Of a DNA stretch of 21,269 bases, positions 18,671-21,269 are shown piece by piece. Within the stretch, counting starts at the first letter, position 1, and every line of letters begins with the position of its first letter. The position numbers were made by a program, and so were the translations under genes. The DNA comes from Liolophura sinensis (lineage: Eukaryota; Mollusca; Polyplacophora; Chitonida; Chitonidae): positions 1 through 21,269 of the forward strand of contig NW_027018491.1 in the NCBI RefSeq assembly GCF_032854445.1. The letters are read 5' to 3'. The notes under the pieces were generated by a model. The model did no database searches. It was given only the letters and a program-made list of their open reading frames with translations, and was not told where the DNA came from.

Positions 18671-19218
18671 TTCCACTTTTGCATTTTTACCTGGTCTTTT
18701 TGTTAATTGAAATCGGCTACACTGTACTCTGTACAATCTCGACTGGTCATTACTATATTCAACTTTTGACTATAAGTTATGTGCCCTTCGGTAGCCCAGA
18801 AGACGTCAAATCTATCGGCTAAGCCCATTCAACTCACCCAGCAATTGTCTTACTTCTAAGTCCAAGACAATCTCAATGTCTTTATCTACGTGTAGAAAAA
18901 CCAGACCATTTGTACATAAAAAACACAAGGTACTTGATACAGTCTGCTGTGAAAAGTACAACTAAACACTGACCCACATTTATAAGGTGGCAAAAGATGC
19001 AGAATTGGGCCAGGCATCGGCAGCTGTTAAAAAATTGCAAATATCCATGGTTTCATGGAGTAAGAGCCGTTGCTGGGCACGTGATTATGACATCAATGAT
19101 CATTGATCTGTCGCTACAGCCAAAAGTATTGGTCGGAGAGCAACGCGGTTTGCACCATTCGATTTCTCGTCACAAAATACGTCGGATTAGCCTCTTACTA
19201 GTAGCACTGGAACAGTTT
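18671..19218. repeat. Satellite monomer M35 (M30 start, E-type second half)
   Basis: The first half is the duplicate of M30 (AATCTCGAC, TCTATCGGCTAAG). From about 18.9 kb it switches to the E second half (TTGATACAG, CTGTGAAAAG, ACATTTATAAGG, TTGATCTG), marking the right edge of the duplicated block. Private: AAGGTGGCAAAAG, and one C missing at GGTTTCATGG. Confidence 0.95.
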
Positions 19219-19768
19219 TTCCACTTTTGCATTTTTGCCTGGTCTTTTTGTTAATTGAAATCGGCTACACTGTACTCTGTACAATCGCGACTGGTCATTA
19301 CTATATTCAACTTTTGACTATAAGTTATGTGCCCTTCGGTAGCCCAGAAGACGTCAAATCTTTCGGCTAAGCCCATTTAACTCACCCAGCAATTGTCTTA
19401 CTTCTAAGTCCAAGACAATCTCAATGTCTTTATCTACGTGTAGAAAAACCACACCATTTGTACGTGAAAAACACAAGGTACTTGATACAGTCTGCTGTAA
19501 AAGGTACAACTGAACACTGACCCACTTCAGTAAGGTGCCAAAAGATGCGGAATTGAGCCAGGCATCGGCAGCTGTTGAAAAATTGCAAATTTCCCTGGTT
19601 TCCATGGAGTAAGAGCCGTTGCTACGCACTGTGATTATGACATAAATGATCATTCAATTGTCGCTACAGCCAAAAGTATTGGTCGGAGAGAAACGCGGAT
19701 TGCACCATTCGATTTCTGGTCACAAAATACGTCGGATTAGGCTCTTACTAGTAGCACTGGAACAGTTT
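19219..19768. repeat. Satellite monomer M36 (class 2, subtype B)
   Basis: Full B signature, ending with the B/F-type TTAGGCTCTTACTAG, unlike M27 and M32. One inserted T near 19,630 (CGCACTGTG) destroys the CACGTG hexamer in this copy only. Confidence 0.95.
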
Positions 19769-20314
19769 TTCCACTTTTGCATTTTTACCTGGTCTTTTTG
19801 TTAATTGAAATCGGCTACACTGTACTCTGTACAATCGCGACTGGTCATTACTATATTCAACTTTTGATTATAAGTTATGTGCCCTTCGGTAGCCCAGAAG
19901 ACGTCAAATCTTTGGGCCAAGCCCATTTAACTCACCCAGCAATTGCCTTACTTCTAAGGTGCAAGACAATCTCAATGTCTTTATCTACGTGTAGAAAAAC
20001 CACACCTTTGTTCATAAAACCACAAGGTACTTGATACAGTCTGCTGTAAAAGTACAACTAAAACACTGACCCAAATTTTTAAGGTGCCAAAAGATGCAGA
20101 ATTGGGCCAGGCATCGGCAGCTGTTAAAAAATTGCAAATATCCCTGGTTTCCATGGAGTAAGAGCCGTTGCTGGGCACGTGATTATGACATCAATGATCA
20201 ATCAATTGTCGCTACAGCCAAAAGTATTGGTCGGAGAGCAACGCGGTTTGCACCATTCGATTTCTCGTCACAAAATACGTCGGATAGCCTCTACCAGAAG
20301 CACTGGAACAGTTT
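19769..20314. repeat. Satellite monomer M37 (class 1, subtype C, indel-rich)
   Basis: C signature (TGATTATAAG, ATCAATCAATTG, ACCAGAAGC) in 546 bp. Single-base changes in length include AAGGTGCAAG, CACACCTTTG, GTAAAAGTAC, CTAAAACAC, GGATAGCC and CTCTACC. Confidence 0.94.
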
Positions 20315-20867
20315 TTCCACTTTTGCATTTTTGCCTGGTCTTTTTGTTAATTGAAATCGGCTACATCTGTACTCTGTACAATCGCGACCTGGTCATTACT
20401 ATATTCAACTTTTGACTATAAGTTATGTGCCCTTCGGTAGCCCAGAAGACGTCAAATCTTTGGGCCAAGCCCATTTAACTCACCCAGCAATTGCCTTACT
20501 TCTAAGTTCAAGACAATCTCAATGTCTTTATCTACGTGTAGAAAAACTACACCATTTGTACGTGAAAACCACAAGGTACTTGATACAGTCTGCTGTAAAA
20601 AGTACAACTCAACACTGACCCACTTCAGTAAGGTTGCCAAAAGATGCGGAATTGAGCCAGCATCGGCAGCTGTTGAAAAATTGCAAATTTCCCTGGTTTC
20701 CATGGAGTAAGAGCGTTGCTGGGCACGTGATTATGACATAAATTATCATTCAATTGTCACTACAGCCAAAAGTATTGGTCGGAGAGCAAACGCGGTTTGC
20801 ACCATTCGATTTCTCGTCCACAAAAATACGTCGGATTAGCCTCTTACCAGCAGCACTGGAACAGTTT
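20315..20867. repeat. Satellite monomer M38 (class 2, subtype D, indel-rich)
   Basis: D signature (AAGTTCAAG, AAAACTACACC, CAACTCAAC) in 553 bp, without the CACCGAGC and CATTTTTTCC variants. Indels: ACATCTGT, GACCTGG, AGGTTGCC, GAGCCAGCATCGG, AGAGCGTTG, GCAAACGCG and GTCCACAAAAATACG. Confidence 0.94.
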
Positions 20868-21269
20868 TTCCACTTTTGCATTTTTACCTGGGTCTTTTTG
20901 TTAATTGAAATCGGCTACACTGTACTCTGTACAATCGCGACTGGTCATTACTATATTCAACTTTTGACTATAAGTTATGTGCCCTTCGGTAGCCCAGAAG
21001 ACGTCAATCTATCGGCTAAGCCCATTCAACTCACCCAGCAATTGTCTTACTTCTAAGTCCAAGACAATCTCAATGTCTTTATCTACGTGTAGAAAAACCA
21101 GACCATTTGTACATAAAAAACACAAGGTACTTGATACAGTCTGCTGTGAAAAGTACAACTAAACACTGACCCACATTTATAAGGTGCCAAAAGATGCAGA
21201 ATTGGGCCAGGCATCGGCAGCTGTTAAAAAATTGCAAATATCCATGGTTTCCATGGAGTAAGAGCCGTT
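20868..21269. repeat. Satellite monomer M39 (class 1, subtype E; truncated by window end)
   Basis: 402 bp of an E-type copy (TCTATCGGCTAAG, CTGTGAAAAG, ACATTTATAAGG, ATCCATGGTTTCCATGG). It lacks the GCAG insertion and has CCTGGGTC and GACGTCAATC indels. The window stops before the CACGTG and palindrome positions. Confidence 0.94.

Larger units (their letters stand above)
13410..18903. repeat. Recent tandem duplication of a 2,747-bp five-monomer block
   Basis: M26-M30 and M31-M35 match one to one at a constant 2,747-bp offset, including private variants: AAGTCAAAG in M26/M31; the hybrid end of M27/M32; CCCTTGTTTCC in M28/M33; and AATCTCGAC in M30/M35. The shared stretch starts in the second half of M25 (GATTATCC shared with M30) and ends in M35 near 18.9 kb, where M35 switches type. 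So one copy runs about 13.41-16.16 kb and the other about 16.16-18.90 kb. The only differences noticed are a missing T near 13,656 (GCGGTTGC against GCGGTTTGC) and ACCACACC against ACCAGACC around the copy junction. Confidence 0.9.
1..21269. repeat. Satellite DNA array, ~549-bp monomer, 38 full copies plus one partial
   Basis: The same ~549-bp sequence recurs head to tail from the first to the last base, always in the same orientation, with no unique DNA between copies. Spacing between successive TTCC boundary motifs is 544 to 553 bp, mostly 548-551. GC is about 41% in the copy at 13726 (224 of 540 bases counted), with 17 CpG sites in that copy. No inverted copies, inserted elements or telomere-type repeats are seen. 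The array extends beyond both window ends, so its total length and flanks are unknown. Known biology of such arrays (heterochromatin or centromere-associated, evolving by unequal exchange and gene conversion) fits the layered order of variants. The family is not recognised and the host is not assignable. Confidence 0.98.
19219..21269. repeat. Partial higher-order repeat unit B-C-D-E (third occurrence)
   Basis: M36-M39 carry the B, C, D and E signatures in the same order as M15-M18 and M21-M24: AAAGGTAC/CTACGCAC, then TGATTATAAG/ATCAATCAATTG, then AAAACTACACC, then TATCGGCTAAG/ATTTATAAGG. The window ends inside the E monomer, so the unit is cut by the window and not by biology. Many single-base indels are present from about 19.6 kb. 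Confidence 0.8.

Noticed and set aside
1-21269. Dozens of open frames of 60-174 codons on both strands as genes
   Set aside because: They recur with the monomer, end at the same satellite positions, shift with 1-bp length changes, differ mostly by amino-acid-changing variants, and show no recognisable domain. Treated as by-products of the repeat.
1-21269. CRISPR array
   Set aside because: The repeat unit is ~549 bp with no short repeats separated by unique spacers.
1-21269. Transposon, LTR element or Helitron
   Set aside because: No terminal inverted or long terminal repeats, target-site duplications or transposase/reverse transcriptase motifs were seen; every base belongs to the tandem monomer.
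1-21269. rRNA, 5S or tRNA gene repeat
   Set aside because: No conserved rRNA segment, 5S internal promoter or tRNA cloverleaf was recognisable in a monomer. An rDNA spacer origin cannot be excluded but has no support here.
1-21269. Assignment to known long satellites (for example bean khipu or rye ~550-bp families)
   Set aside because: Similar length is not evidence; I could not match sequence and will not name a host from period alone.

Overview
The whole 21,269-base window is one head-to-tail tandem array of a single satellite DNA monomer of about 549 bp: 38 complete copies and a final partial copy of 402 bp. All copies lie in the same orientation. No flanking unique DNA, credible gene, RNA gene or intact mobile element is visible. 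Composition is about 41% GC in a hand-counted copy. A long, homogeneous, higher-order-organised satellite of this size points to a eukaryotic chromosome (pericentromeric, centromeric, subtelomeric or other heterochromatin). I do not recognise the family and cannot assign a taxon from sequence alone.

I set the monomer boundary at the T-tract TTCC that follows GGAACAG. Copies start at 1, 548, 1096, 1645, 2198, 2747, 3298, 3848, 4397, 4945, 5493, 6037, 6586, 7135, 7684, 8233, 8782, 9330, 9880, 10431, 10980, 11529, 12078, 12627, 13177, 13726, 14275, 14824, 15374, 15924, 16473, 17022, 17571, 18121, 18671, 19219, 19769, 20315 and 20868 (M1 to M39 below). Most are 548 to 551 bp long.

Linked sequence variants show nested organisation. 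Two old haplotype classes exist. Class 1 has CAACTAA, then an A/T-rich cassette, then CAGAATTGGG. Class 2 has CAACTGAA (CAACTCAA in two copies), then TTCAG, then CGGAATTGAG. They alternate almost strictly over long stretches, revealing an ancestral dimer of about 1.1 kb. On top of this lies a hexamer of subtypes A-B-C-D-E-F (about 3,296 bp), clearest at 7135-12626, and its B-C-D-E segment reappears at 19219-21269. A chimeric E/A monomer then multiplied within 12.6-16.5 kb, and a five-monomer block of 2,747 bp was recently duplicated in tandem at about 13.4-18.9 kb with almost no differences.

Region by region: 1-6036 is the more diverged, indel-rich part with scrambled subtypes, including an older three-monomer duplication. 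6037-13176 is regular dimer/hexamer array. 13177-19218 is the homogenised, recently amplified zone. 19219-21269 returns to the hexamer order but, from about 19.6 kb, carries a sudden excess of single-base indels.

Within each copy, conservation is uneven. A block of about 97 bp near relative positions 36-132 and a shorter one near 445-471 are almost invariant, while subtype variants cluster elsewhere. The monomer is 183 codons long, and one frame has only one or two stops per copy. The variants in that frame are nearly all amino-acid changing, so I judge it non-coding today.
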